A stretch of 64,000 bases of DNA from Emticicia sp037153985 (GTDB lineage: Bacteria > Bacteroidota > Bacteroidia > Cytophagales > Spirosomataceae), in contig NZ_JBBAYI010000002.1 in NCBI RefSeq assembly GCF_037153985.1, forward strand, positions 1 through 64,000. The letters run 5' to 3'. Shown one piece after another: positions 8,662 to 17,218 of this stretch. The translations under genes were made by a program, and so were the position numbers. The notes under the pieces were generated by a model, which saw only the letters and a list, made by a program, of their open reading frames with translations, made no database searches and was not told the DNA's origin. Numbering within the stretch: position 1 is the first letter of the stretch; every line of letters begins with the position of its first letter.

Positions 8662-11349
8662 TTGAGAACTTTACTATTTCTGATCTGTTTTCAGATTAAT
8701 GCTGTGGCTCAGAAATCAATTATTTCGCTTTGGAATCAAGGCAACAAAGCAGCAAAACATTCGGCCAAAGAAGCGTTAGTGCTGCACCAACAAGCCTTTG
8801 AACTAGCCAAAAAAGAAAATAATTATATCTGGCAAGCCAATATTCTGACCGATATTAGTGGTGCCTATTTCGGCTTAGGCCAATACGCTGATGGAACTGA
8901 TGCTTGCCTGCAAGGAATCAGGATACTGGAGATACACAAGATTAGCATTGATTCTATCCGCTTCAAATTATTATCGGCTCTGGCTGCCAATTATAAGGTG
9001 AGGTATCGGATAGCCGATTCACAAAAATACTATGCCCTTGCTAATAATATCATTGATGCGAATCCGCAACTGGCCGAACAGATTCCGCTCTATGCGGCCT
9101 ATCATTATTCCAATCAGGGGGCTTTGTGGCTGAAACTGTATGATTTACAACAATCACGAATGTTTTATGAAAAAGCCTTGCAGATAGCAAAGAAAATTCC
9201 TGAAAAAAGTGAGTTTGCTCTTATACTTAGCAACCTAGCTAAGTTTTATTTATTTAATGAAGACTTTGACAAGGGTATCGAGGCCACCAAAAATGCTATT
9301 ACAGCTTACCGGAAGTTAGCAGACTATAATAAGCCGGAATTAGGCAAAATGTATTTAATGCTGGGTGATTTTTATCTCAGGAAAAACCAGTTTGCTGAAG
9401 CCCGAAATGCGTATGAGTTAAGTTTAAAACTTTGCTCAAGCGACCTCAAAAATGCCGACAGTAAATTCTATGCCGATTTTGCTTTGTTAAGTATTGTTGA
9501 AATAGATATTCATCAAAAAAACTTCCAGTCGGCCGAAAACCTCATCAAACATATTTCATTAGCTGCCACTAATACAAACTCCTTGTACGAATATTGGAAA
9601 GTTTACGGAGAACTATTTGAAGCCAAGCAACAAAACGAAAAAGCACTCGAATGTTTCTCTAAGGCCCTCAACATTACAAAAACCAATAACGACGACATCA
9701 AATCATTTGAGATTTATAATTACCTGAGTAATATCAACTACAAACTTTTCAGTAAAAACAATAAAGATGTGTTTTTACAAAACAGTTTAAACCAAAAACT
9801 CAGTTGCATAGCCATAGCAAAGAGAATCCGGCAAAATTTTTTTGATATTGATTCCAAAGTATTTTTCACAGACAAATACTATAACCTTTATAAAGATGCC
9901 ATTAAAATTAGCTTTCTGCTAATCAGCAGAAAAAAAGACACCCCATTACTAGAACAAACATTCCAATTGGCAGAAGAGGCAAAATCTGTGAGCTTATCTG
10001 ACAAACAGTTTATCAATAACACGTTTCGTAATTTAAGAGAAGATAGTTTACTCATACAGGTAAACGACACGCAGGAGTATCTGAGTTATCTGAAAAATCA
10101 GAAAGAAAAAAACCTGCAAGACATCAATAATTTTGAAATCAGCCTCCGAAAACTTATAGAAAAAATCAGGTTTTCGAATCAGGCGTTATCAAGTATTTTT
10201 CAACCTGAGTCGCTGGCTAGTTATCAACATCTTAAAAGCAAAATACCACAAAAAACCATCTACCTGAACTACTTTATTCTGGAAAATCAGTTATTTTTAA
10301 TTGCCTGTGATACCCGACAACTGTTTTTCCGTAGTATTGCGCTCAATAAAACAGCTTATCAGAGCCAGTTACATAGCTTAACGCAGGCACTTAGTCAGGA
10401 ACCCTCTAAACACGCCGGATTTACCGGAACGGCTTCTTGTGAATTTTTTTATAACCTGCTTGTTAAAAGCGTTTTTCCTGAAATTGGCAAATACGAAAGA
10501 ATTATTGTAAACCCTGACAATGATTTTTATAACGTAAGCTTTGATATTCTACAAAATAGCCGTACACAAAAGTATCTTATAGAAACCCATGCCATTACCT
10601 ACACCAATAATCTGGAAAAGGTTGTTACACCTGCCAGAAAGGTAGAGATTTCAAAAAAATGGAATATTTTCTTACCCTTGAACGACTCGCTGAAAACGCT
10701 GGCTAGTGGTTTAAAACCTTTGAAATTCAGTTGGCAGGAAATAAAAGGTGTAATCAGCGATTTTTATACTGACCCTAACACAGGAAAGAAAACTTTTATG
10801 TCAAAACTACAAAAAGACTCTACCCGCGTGGTAATGATTGCCACACACGCAGAAGCTGGCAACGGCGACCCTTTCCTGATTTTTAATAATAGCAGTACCA
10901 ACGCCGCTCGCTTATACGCCAGTGAACTTAAGTATATAGATACCAAAGTTCCACTGGTAATTCTGAGTGCCTGCCAAACCAATAGCGGTAAAACTTTTGG
11001 TGGTTTAGGGGTGCAATCTTTCAGTAAATCACTTGAGTTATCGGGTTGCCCTGCCGTTGTAGGGAGTTTCTGGCAAGCAGAAGACAACAGCCTTTCTGTA
11101 CTGGTTAGTTTATTTTATCGGAATCTTATGAAAGGAATGGATAAAGACATTGCCTTACAAAAAGCCAAAATTGAATACCTGTCAACCGATACGGGCTTGC
11201 AGAACGATATTCCTTTTTATTGGGCGCATTTCCAACTTATGGGCAACAACCAACCTATTGTTTATGATAACTTCTGGTTAAGAGTCATGATTTTTTCTGT
11301 TTTAATGTTACTGGGTGGCTTTGCCATTTACTGGTTCAGAAAATCTTAG
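8662..11349 (+). CDS. Exported TPR-CHAT cysteine protease, membrane-anchored (locus A)
   Basis: An 895-residue protein with three parts. First comes an N-terminal signal peptide (LLFLICFQINAVAQ). Then comes a long helical region of tetratricopeptide repeats, roughly residues 25-430, with motifs such as YEKALQIAKK and ALECFSKALNIT, and a coiled linker. Last is a C-terminal CHAT domain with the caspase-like dyad H729 (MIATHAE) and C771 (ILSACQTNSGK), followed by GCPAVVGSFW and ALQKAKIEY. A single hydrophobic span near residues 870-890 ends in FRKS. With a cleaved signal peptide and this anchor, the TPR and CHAT parts should face the periplasm; that is inference. The TTG start fits the promoter and gives the signal peptide. 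The gene converges on the anti-sigma gene with a 14-bp overlap. Its paralogue is at 32619-35375. Confidence 0.85.
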   Translation: MRTLLFLICFQINAVAQKSIISLWNQGNKAAKHSAKEALVLHQQAFELAKKENNYIWQANILTDISGAYFGLGQYADGTDACLQGIRILEIHKISIDSIRFKLLSALAANYKVRYRIADSQKYYALANNIIDANPQLAEQIPLYAAYHYSNQGALWLKLYDLQQSRMFYEKALQIAKKIPEKSEFALILSNLAKFYLFNEDFDKGIEATKNAITAYRKLADYNKPELGKMYLMLGDFYLRKNQFAEARNAYELSLKLCSSDLKNADSKFYADFALLSIVEIDIHQKNFQSAENLIKHISLAATNTNSLYEYWKVYGELFEAKQQNEKALECFSKALNITKTNNDDIKSFEIYNYLSNINYKLFSKNNKDVFLQNSLNQKLSCIAIAKRIRQNFFDIDSKVFFTDKYYNLYKDAIKISFLLISRKKDTPLLEQTFQLAEEAKSVSLSDKQFINNTFRNLREDSLLIQVNDTQEYLSYLKNQKEKNLQDINNFEISLRKLIEKIRFSNQALSSIFQPESLASYQHLKSKIPQKTIYLNYFILENQLFLIACDTRQLFFRSIALNKTAYQSQLHSLTQALSQEPSKHAGFTGTASCEFFYNLLVKSVFPEIGKYERIIVNPDNDFYNVSFDILQNSRTQKYLIETHAITYTNNLEKVVTPARKVEISKKWNIFLPLNDSLKTLASGLKPLKFSWQEIKGVISDFYTDPNTGKKTFMSKLQKDSTRVVMIATHAEAGNGDPFLIFNNSSTNAARLYASELKYIDTKVPLVILSACQTNSGKTFGGLGVQSFSKSLELSGCPAVVGSFWQAEDNSLSVLVSLFYRNLMKGMDKDIALQKAKIEYLSTDTGLQNDIPFYWAHFQLMGNNQPIVYDNFWLRVMIFSVLMLLGGFAIYWFRKS

Positions 11350-12004
11350 CTGCCATTAGTTGGGTTTTTATTTTCAGCTTGTTTAGTGCGCTTATTTTAT
11401 ATTTAGGATTTTCTATTTTTTCAAGTTCATCAATCAGTTTCTGGGCTTTTTCGGGCTCTCCATTTCGTAAATAAGCAATACAAAGATGCCATTTGAGTGC
11501 TTCATAAAACTGGTTACGAAGATTGGGCGTAGCAAGTGCCTGATGATAATATTTAATTGCTTCGGAGAAATTATCTGCATAGTAACTGGCTTTCCCCATC
11601 AAAAAAAGATTATACGAAACCTCTTGCGCCGATTGCGTAGTAGAACTTTTAGACTGTGGCTCACCCATTAAGGTACCTTGTTCGATAATAATATCAGGTA
11701 GATAATTACGATTCAGTAACAAATAGGTAAAAGTAGTTAATAAAATAACCGATGCTGCTAACGCTATTTTACCGAACGTAATGGTAAAAATACTTGGGCG
11801 CACCGACTTCTTTAAAACCATTTCAGCTTCTTTCTGCCAATGATAAAGCCTGATATTTTCTTCCAGAAATTTCATTTCTTCAAATTCTTCTCTGGCCGCT
11901 TCATCACGACCAATTAAGGCAAGAATTTCCTGTTTTTCAATCTCTGAGGCTTCGCCTCTGTGGAAATTGATAAATTTTTCAAAGTTTTCTTTATTCGTTT
12001 CCAT
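11336..12004 (-). CDS. Anti-sigma-like membrane protein with periplasmic TPR (locus A)
   Basis: A 222-residue protein with a helical cytoplasmic N-terminus (FEKFINFHRGEASEIEK), one membrane span near residues 78-97, and a periplasmic C-terminus containing TPR-like helices (KASYYADNFSEAIKYYHQAL, LCIAYLRNGEPEKAQKLI). The N-terminus shares spacing and an aromatic-x-G-E pattern with the proteins at 40047 and 46158, which hold the same place behind sigma genes. It lacks the HxxxCxxC zinc motif of ZAS anti-sigma factors. The gene overlaps the end of the sigma gene by 14 bp, so the two are translated together. Role inferred: it sequesters the sigma factor and senses an envelope signal through its TPR. 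Confidence 0.72.
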   Translation of the reverse strand: METNKENFEKFINFHRGEASEIEKQEILALIGRDEAAREEFEEMKFLEENIRLYHWQKEAEMVLKKSVRPSIFTITFGKIALAASVILLTTFTYLLLNRNYLPDIIIEQGTLMGEPQSKSSTTQSAQEVSYNLFLMGKASYYADNFSEAIKYYHQALATPNLRNQFYEALKWHLCIAYLRNGEPEKAQKLIDELEKIENPKYKISALNKLKIKTQLMAAKIF

Positions 12005-12578
12005 AACCGAAATGTTTTTTCAGACAAGCAATAAGTTTATTTTTAGCATTGAAGAACCTTTGTTTAGCATTATTATGATTTTTCAAATCAAACTCTTCAT
12101 GAATATCAACCACCCTTTTGCCTTCATAGAGAATAGCCTTCAGTATATCTTTACTTTTCTGGTCTAGTTTTTCCAGACACTCGCTTATAAAACGCCTTTT
12201 CTGATTCACATCAAAGGCAATTTCAGGATTAAACTCTTCATGTGTTTGCTCAAAGTCATTTTCTCTGGACTGAATATCCTCTTGTGGCAAAATATGTTTA
12301 GCTTCTTTAATCCAGGCGGCTTTTACTAAATGATGAAAGAAGGTATACATCTGCACGCCAGGAATAATCTGATACTTTTGTGTCTGAATAGCCAGTATCA
12401 TATTTAAGGCTGCCGACTGCCATATATCTTCCGGCGGAATCCGGCCCTGTTGTTTTCTAACCCATGAAGTAACTCTGGTCTTGAAAGCCTTTTCAAGAAG
12501 ATGACACCCTTCTTCTCTGTCACGGCTTGAGTGTGACCTTAATAATTTCACTATTTTTTCTTCGATATTCTCTTTCAA
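11991..12578 (-). CDS. Sigma-70 family (ECF-like) sigma factor (locus A)
   Basis: A 195-residue protein with the two-domain layout of ECF sigma factors. The region 2-like part covers about residues 10-95 (PPEDIWQSAALNMILAIQTQ, YTFFHHLVKAAWIKEAK), followed by an acidic linker. The region 4-like helix-turn-helix covers about residues 130-190 (CLEKLDQKSKDILKAILYEG, VVDIHEEFDLKN). It is divergent, so an ordinary search may give a weak score. It sits first in a two-gene unit with the anti-sigma gene. The unknown 578-residue gene ends 92 bp upstream on the same strand; the gap holds a -7-like TATCTTTC and may be the sigma operon's own promoter. Confidence 0.75.
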   Translation of the reverse strand: MKENIEEKIVKLLRSHSSRDREEGCHLLEKAFKTRVTSWVRKQQGRIPPEDIWQSAALNMILAIQTQKYQIIPGVQMYTFFHHLVKAAWIKEAKHILPQEDIQSRENDFEQTHEEFNPEIAFDVNQKRRFISECLEKLDQKSKDILKAILYEGKRVVDIHEEFDLKNHNNAKQRFFNAKNKLIACLKKHFGYGNE

Positions 12579-12670
12579 TGTAAAAGTTTCATTTAAAAAT
12601 GGCTGAATAAACCTGAAAGATACTTACCTCTAAAAGCTGGCCTTATTGCCTTTATAACCCTCAGTGAAAG

Positions 12671-14407
12671 CTAGATTTCAAGATTAAAATAAATATATAA
12701 GTAATCATCTTTAAAAAGCTCACAATTTACTTTAATTGTGAAAATTTTAGGATTAGCGGGGTCAATATCAAGGCTATGGTCAAAATCCATCTGGAGTTTA
12801 TTTCTGTCTATTTTGTTTATTACAAAGTTTTTGTAGGGCAGCGTAGCGGTTGGGAGCGTTATCATTTTCATGCTATTGCGGTCTGGTACATTAAAACAAT
12901 AGGTAATCTGGCTGATATTTATTTTCATGGCTTCAAAATCTTCAATAGACCCAAAATCAATTACTATTTCAGAAACCTGTGTTATTTCTTCAAAACTGAT
13001 AGCAATACGTTTAGTATTAATAAAATCGTTGATGAAAGTGGCCTTTGAAACAAAGGTATCATCTTTTTCATCGACTACCAGATTACTATATTTAGGATGA
13101 GGTTTCCTGAAATCGTTATCCAAATCATTGTTCGCTATCGGAAACAAAGCCTGAACATCTACAATACCGGTTTCGTCTTCGGCTTCAAAACTTACTTTAT
13201 GTTTCTGAACTTCATGCTTGGTATATTGGCATATTTTCATTAGCATATATTCGTCTTCTACCACAATCCGCTGCCTTACATTTTGCATTTCGGTGTATTT
13301 GTGGTCTCTGTAATATTTAACAATCTCTCTTTCATAGCTTACAGGTTTTTTTCCGAGACGGTTAAAATGCACATACACCGATTGTTTCCGATAAACTTTA
13401 GGCTCGCTTAATTTCTCTTTTTCAATGGCACTGAGATGTTGTTTTTTTATATTTACCAAATCGTCAAGACTAAAATATGGCACTTCGTCTGCTCCGAGAA
13501 AAGCCTCAATTTCTTCCAGAACCACACTGGCTTCGGGTTCATCAAAAAACTCCTTTACTTTTGCGCCTAATTCTTTGGCATCAAACACTATTCCTCCTGT
13601 CAGTTCAGGCTGTTGATTATCCGGCAATTTTATAAGCATTTCTTTAACCAATACAGGCTTATTGCCATCAATACTAAAGGCCGAACTGATACAGGCTAGC
13701 ATATTAGGACTAATTTCTTTCGTATCGGCAATAACAAACTTACGTTTTTGTTTCTTTTTACCTGTCAGGTCGAACATATAGCTTGAGTCATCCTGCACCG
13801 TAACTTTTCCGTGATACGAAATTTCGGCATTATAGCCTTCGCGGTCTACCAGCATCTGGCTGCCTAAAATCGAGAATCTGTACAAACAACGGGCATATTT
13901 ATTTTGCTCGAGGTTTCTGTTAAAACTAAGCCAAGTACCTTTCAGGTATTTAATACCCGGGGTTAGCTTATCTGAAACATCTGCCGGAACCTCCCCGTCC
14001 AGATAAATCGGAAAGCCATTTTTTCTGAAATAATCACTCCAGTCAGCCTGTTGTGTATCCTGCGTTATATAAAACACCATCCGATTCAGGTAACCATATT
14101 GAAATGATTTTTCATGTCTGACAATCAGGTGGTTTCTTAAATATGTATCTGTTATTGCTTTTTTTCCTTTTTCTAAATCTGCATCAATCGGAATCCTACA
14201 TTGCTTGTAGTCGGTATCACGACCGAAATTAATCATAAACCTACTTTTCAGGTTTCTGTTTTGCCAAAACTCAAGGGCCGACGAAATCTTCTGGGTACTG
14301 AGGTCTCTTTTTTCATTTTTCTGGAACTTTAACAACATTCTTTTCCAAAGCCAGTCTATCTCATCGTCGTTCAATAGAACAGAATTACTTCTAGGGTTAT
14401 TAATCAT
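12671..14407 (-). CDS. Unknown 578-residue protein next to the locus A sigma gene
   Basis: I do not recognise this protein. It has no signal peptide and no membrane span, so it is probably cytosolic. The N-terminal half is mixed alpha/beta with many aromatic and basic residues (NLKSRFMINFGRDTDYKQ, SYHGKVTVQDDSSYMFDL). A middle helical part contains EPEASVVLEEIEAFLGAD. The C-terminal third is beta-rich (VIDFGSIEDFEAMKINIS, DPANPKIFTIKVNCELF), resembling a carbohydrate-binding or C2-like sandwich, but this is only an impression. It is on the same strand as sigma/anti-sigma and divergent from the mini-lipoprotein genes. No counterpart is present in locus B or C, so it is an optional member of the module. 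Confidence 0.6.
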   Translation of the reverse strand: MINNPRSNSVLLNDDEIDWLWKRMLLKFQKNEKRDLSTQKISSALEFWQNRNLKSRFMINFGRDTDYKQCRIPIDADLEKGKKAITDTYLRNHLIVRHEKSFQYGYLNRMVFYITQDTQQADWSDYFRKNGFPIYLDGEVPADVSDKLTPGIKYLKGTWLSFNRNLEQNKYARCLYRFSILGSQMLVDREGYNAEISYHGKVTVQDDSSYMFDLTGKKKQKRKFVIADTKEISPNMLACISSAFSIDGNKPVLVKEMLIKLPDNQQPELTGGIVFDAKELGAKVKEFFDEPEASVVLEEIEAFLGADEVPYFSLDDLVNIKKQHLSAIEKEKLSEPKVYRKQSVYVHFNRLGKKPVSYEREIVKYYRDHKYTEMQNVRQRIVVEDEYMLMKICQYTKHEVQKHKVSFEAEDETGIVDVQALFPIANNDLDNDFRKPHPKYSNLVVDEKDDTFVSKATFINDFINTKRIAISFEEITQVSEIVIDFGSIEDFEAMKINISQITYCFNVPDRNSMKMITLPTATLPYKNFVINKIDRNKLQMDFDHSLDIDPANPKIFTIKVNCELFKDDYLYIYFNLEI

Positions 14408-14542
14408 TTTCGATGAAAATTTTTGAAAGTTTATTTATCTAAACAATAGCCATAAACAACTGAAAATAAGCCAATTAATCGAATCTGGAAGCTACTCACC
14501 TACACCTATAACCCCTCCTAAAAACCGCGCTTTGTCAATCCC

Positions 14543-14554
14543 TAATTTCGATTC
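14543..14554 (+). promoter_or_regulatory. Shared element upstream of mini-lipoprotein A1
   Basis: TAATTTCGATTC ends 23 bp before the ATG at 14578. The identical 12 bases occur 24 bp before the second mini-lipoprotein gene. TAATTTCG differs at one base from the -7 consensus TAnnTTTG, so it may be an alternative-sigma promoter, possibly of the neighbouring sigma factor (inference). Confidence 0.5.
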
Positions 14555-14577
14555 AACAAATCAAAATTAACAATAAA

Positions 14578-14775
14578 ATGACAAAAGCAACTCAAACTTC
14601 AGCGGCCTTCAGAAAGGCCCTTTTCATGACCTTACTTATAACTGGCTTCGGCCTTAGCTCGTGTGAGAGCGAGTTAGTTGACCCTAAAAAACCATTACCG
14701 ACTTATGCCGATGATGACCCTCCGAAAGACAATGGGCCTATTCGCCCTCCTAGTGGTGGTGGTTCAGGCAGTTAA
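14578..14775 (+). CDS. Gly-rich mini-lipoprotein A1
   Basis: A 65-residue precursor. Basic residues and a hydrophobic stretch lead to a lipobox with Cys29 (FGLSSC), giving a mature lipopeptide of 37 residues. The acidic CESE start of the mature part resembles Bacteroidota lipoprotein surface-export signals, so surface exposure is possible. The tail is DDDPPKDNGPIRPPSGGG followed by SGS. The next gene encodes a near copy of this tail. The gene has its own upstream element and its own strong terminator, so it is probably a highly expressed short transcript. No family name is known to me. Role inferred from position: ligand, sensor or protease substrate of the adjacent CHAT/sigma system. Confidence 0.8.
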   Translation: MTKATQTSAAFRKALFMTLLITGFGLSSCESELVDPKKPLPTYADDDPPKDNGPIRPPSGGGSGS

Positions 14776-14800
14776 GCCTGATTCGTTTCAGACAGTTCAG

Positions 14801-14836
14801 AATCAAAGACTCTCTAATTACTAGAGAGTCTTGATT
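14801..14836 (+). terminator. Terminator after mini-lipoprotein A1
   Basis: AATCAAAGACTCTCTA and TAGAGAGTCTTGATT form a stem of about 15 bp with one bulged A and a 5-nt loop. The GACTCTCT core recurs in the terminator of the next gene. Confidence 0.75.
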
Positions 14837-15117
14837 AAACTACACTGTTTCTTTCATTAACCACATATTCATTATTTGTACTTTTTCTATATAGCTCCCT
14901 AATAATTTTTTTATTCTTCTGGTTTATTTTCTTTTATCCTGTATCCTGCCAAAGTTTCTTCTTCATTACAAATCTGCTACACAAACAGCCAATATTTTTC
15001 AAAAATAATCACCCTTAAAAATTCACATAATTTACTAATAATCAGACACTTATTTCTATCTCTTAGTAACTCATTTTTACCCAATCCGGCTAGCCCTTTA
15101 GGGGTTGTTTCATGCTG

Positions 15118-15129
15118 TAATTTCGATTC
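15118..15129 (+). promoter_or_regulatory. Shared element upstream of mini-lipoprotein A2
   Basis: TAATTTCGATTC, identical to 14543-14554 and at nearly the same distance (24 bp) from the start codon. In both copies TCA lies five bases upstream of the element. Confidence 0.5.
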
Positions 15130-15153
15130 GTCAAACCAAAAAACGGAGACAAA

Positions 15154-15357
15154 ATGAAAAAAATGAATCAACCCCTATCAGTACTAAGAAAGGGATTTTT
15201 CTTAGTATTGGTGCTAGCAGGTTTCGCACTAAGCTCTTGCGAAACAGAATCGGTTACTCCTCAGCAACAGCCTAATACCTTCGCGGACGATGACCCGCCC
15301 AAGGATACCGGCCCAATTCGCCCTCCGGGTGGTGGTGGAGGTAGTTCGGGAGGCTGA
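15154..15357 (+). CDS. Gly-rich mini-lipoprotein A2
   Basis: A 67-residue paralogue of the gene at 14578. Signal peptide and lipobox end at Cys29 (FALSSC), as in A1. The mature 39-residue lipopeptide begins CETESV and ends DDDPPKDTGPIRPPGGGG plus GSSGG. Compared codon by codon with A1, the conserved tail differs mostly at synonymous third positions, which points to selection on the peptide. GAGAC in ACGGAGACAAAATG is a plausible ribosome-binding site, which is unusual here because most genes in the window lack one. A terminator with the same core as that of A1 follows. Confidence 0.8.
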   Translation: MKKMNQPLSVLRKGFFLVLVLAGFALSSCETESVTPQQQPNTFADDDPPKDTGPIRPPGGGGGSSGG

Positions 15358-15383
15358 TTTATATCTATTTAATTAGTTTAATT

Positions 15384-15412
15384 AAAGACTCTCTGCTTCA
15401 GGGAGTCTTTAT
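15384..15412 (+). terminator. Terminator after mini-lipoprotein A2
   Basis: AAAGACTCTC and GGGAGTCTTT form a 10-bp stem with one G-U pair and a 7-nt loop. The stem core is shared with the A1 terminator, consistent with a tandem duplication of the whole unit. Confidence 0.7.
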
Positions 15413-15511
15413 TGTTTGATGTAGTTGTGTTAAAAAAAAGTTAGTAAAAAATATAACTTTTTTATTAGGGACTAGTATTAAGTATTAAAATCAAATACAT
15501 AACTATTTATT

Positions 15512-15745
15512 ATGAAGAATTTCCTTATACTTAAACCTGGGCCACCCAGCGCACGAGTAATAATGTTGGTATATTATCTTTTACAACTACTTACCATAGC
15601 TGCCTCTGTTTTGCTCATTCTGGATGGTATTGCAGACCCCTTCGGTTTATTTTTAATTATAGCAGGTGTAGTAATGTTGGTTTTTGTACCTATGCTCTGG
15701 CGAATTATTTTCGGGTTAATTCTGAAAACGGCAAAAGATGCTTAA
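15512..15745 (+). CDS. Small two-span membrane protein
   Basis: A 77-residue protein not assigned to a family. Two hydrophobic segments are visible, about residues 18-38 (VYYLLQLLTIAASVLLIL) and 44-68 (GLFLIIAGVVMLVFVPMLW), separated by a short DGIADP turn. The C-terminus ends in KTAKDA. There is no cleavable signal. It has its own terminator directly downstream and no clear link to the neighbours. The length, the clean membrane pattern and the flanking terminator support it as a real gene. Confidence 0.6.
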   Translation: MKNFLILKPGPPSARVIMLVYYLLQLLTIAASVLLILDGIADPFGLFLIIAGVVMLVFVPMLWRIIFGLILKTAKDA

Positions 15746-15768
15746 GGCTAAAGAGTAAAAACACAGAT

Positions 15769-15796
15769 AGCTAGTAGTAATCTACTGGCTTTTTTT
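15769..15796 (+). terminator. Intrinsic terminator
   Basis: AGCTAGTAG and CTACTGGCT form a 9-bp stem with one G-U pair and a 4-nt loop, followed by seven T residues. It ends the small membrane protein transcript. Confidence 0.75.
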
Positions 15797-15877
15797 GTTA
15801 ATTGAGGTTGCATGAAAACTGGTATTTATCAGATTTATTCTAAAATTTGCACCTGATAAAATATTCTCAACAGCCAA

Positions 15878-17152
15878 ATGACCGATACCTTTTACAAGAA
15901 AGCCCAATTACTTGACCAGAACGACAAACTAGCGCATTTTAAGGATTATTTTGTGCATGAAGCCGACACTATTTATCTGGACGGCAATTCGCTAGGCAAA
16001 CTCCCTCAAAAAACTATTCAGCAAACCCAGCACTTGGTTACCCACCAATGGGGACAAGGCTTAATCAGAAGCTGGAATAATCACTGGATAGACTTACCAC
16101 AGCAAACAGCTGCCAAAATTGCTAAAATAGTAGGGGCGCAAGAAGATGAAATTTTTGTAGGTGACTCCACATCACTCAACTTATACAAACTGGCTTTTGC
16201 TGCGTTAAAACTGAATGAGCCGAAAAAGAAAATTGTTTCTGACAACCTCAATTTTCCTACCGATTTATATATATTACAGGGCCTCATTGAGCAACAATTT
16301 CAGGGACATTCGCTGGCACTTGTCGAAAGTCAGGATAATCTGACGATTGAAGAAGCTGGCTTTGCGGAGGTAATTGATAACGACACCTCGTTGGTATTAT
16401 TAAGCCATGTGGTTTTTAAAAGTGCGTTTATGTATAACATGGCGCGTATTAATGCCATAGCTCATCAGCACCAAGCACTTGTACTTTGGGACCTAAGCCA
16501 TTCGGTTGGTTCTGTACCTGTTCATCTGAATGATACAAATGCCGACATGGCCGTGGGTTGTACCTACAAATACCTGAACGGTGGCCCGGGAGCTCCGGCC
16601 TTTTTGTATGTGCGTAAAGACCTACAAGCCCAGCTTACAAGCCCTATCTGGGCATGGTTCGGCCATCAGGCTCCATTCGATTTCAGCCTTCATTATCAAC
16701 CCAAGCAAGGTATTCAACGTTTTGCCACAGGCACGCCTTCTGTTCTGTCTCTATCAGCTATCGGAGGGGGCGTTGATATTACCCTCGAAGCAGGCATGGA
16801 GGCGCTTCGGGAAAAAAGTGTGCAGCAAAGCGAGTTTATGATAGAACTTATTCAGAATTTGTTAGTTCCGTACGGTTTTTCTATTGCTTCTCCTCTGGAT
16901 GTAAGCCGAAGGGGGTCGCATATTTCTATCAGGCACCCTGAGGGTTACCGAATAAGTCAGGCAATGATTAAACCGCAGGATGGTTCTAAAATTATTATTC
17001 CTGACTTCAGGCCACCAGATAACATCCGTTTGGGAATAGCTCCATTATACAACACTTATACAGAACTAGTAGAAAGTATTGAAAGAATCAGAAAGATTGT
17101 GGCAGAAGAACAGTTCAGCCATTATAGTGAAGAACGCCCCGATGTTACTTAA
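15878..17152 (+). CDS. kynU: Kynureninase
   Basis: A PLP enzyme of 424 residues, normal for KynU, which cleaves L-kynurenine to anthranilate and alanine in tryptophan degradation or NAD synthesis. Family stretches are present in order: YLDGNSLGKLP, TSLNLYKLAFAAL, DLSHSVGSVPV (with the cofactor-binding Asp), CTYKYLNGGPGAPAFLYV with the Schiff-base Lys at residue 231, and GWFG/GIQRFATGTPSVLSLSAI-like segments. It is cytosolic. No other kynurenine-pathway gene is nearby, so it is not in a pathway operon here. A strong bidirectional terminator separates it from the convergent radical SAM gene. Confidence 0.92.
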   Translation: MTDTFYKKAQLLDQNDKLAHFKDYFVHEADTIYLDGNSLGKLPQKTIQQTQHLVTHQWGQGLIRSWNNHWIDLPQQTAAKIAKIVGAQEDEIFVGDSTSLNLYKLAFAALKLNEPKKKIVSDNLNFPTDLYILQGLIEQQFQGHSLALVESQDNLTIEEAGFAEVIDNDTSLVLLSHVVFKSAFMYNMARINAIAHQHQALVLWDLSHSVGSVPVHLNDTNADMAVGCTYKYLNGGPGAPAFLYVRKDLQAQLTSPIWAWFGHQAPFDFSLHYQPKQGIQRFATGTPSVLSLSAIGGGVDITLEAGMEALREKSVQQSEFMIELIQNLLVPYGFSIASPLDVSRRGSHISIRHPEGYRISQAMIKPQDGSKIIIPDFRPPDNIRLGIAPLYNTYTELVESIERIRKIVAEEQFSHYSEERPDVT

Positions 17153-17170
17153 AAAGTACAAATACGTCTA

Positions 17171-17218
17171 AAATAAAAGTCCTCTTTTCAGGTAATCTTG
17201 AAAAGAGGACTTTTATTT
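17171..17218. terminator. Bidirectional terminator
   Basis: A perfect 19-bp stem (from AAATAAAAGTCCTC to GAGGACTTTTATTT) with a 10-nt loop and T-runs on both sides. It serves both the kynureninase gene and the convergent radical SAM gene, whose stop codon it touches. Confidence 0.9.
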
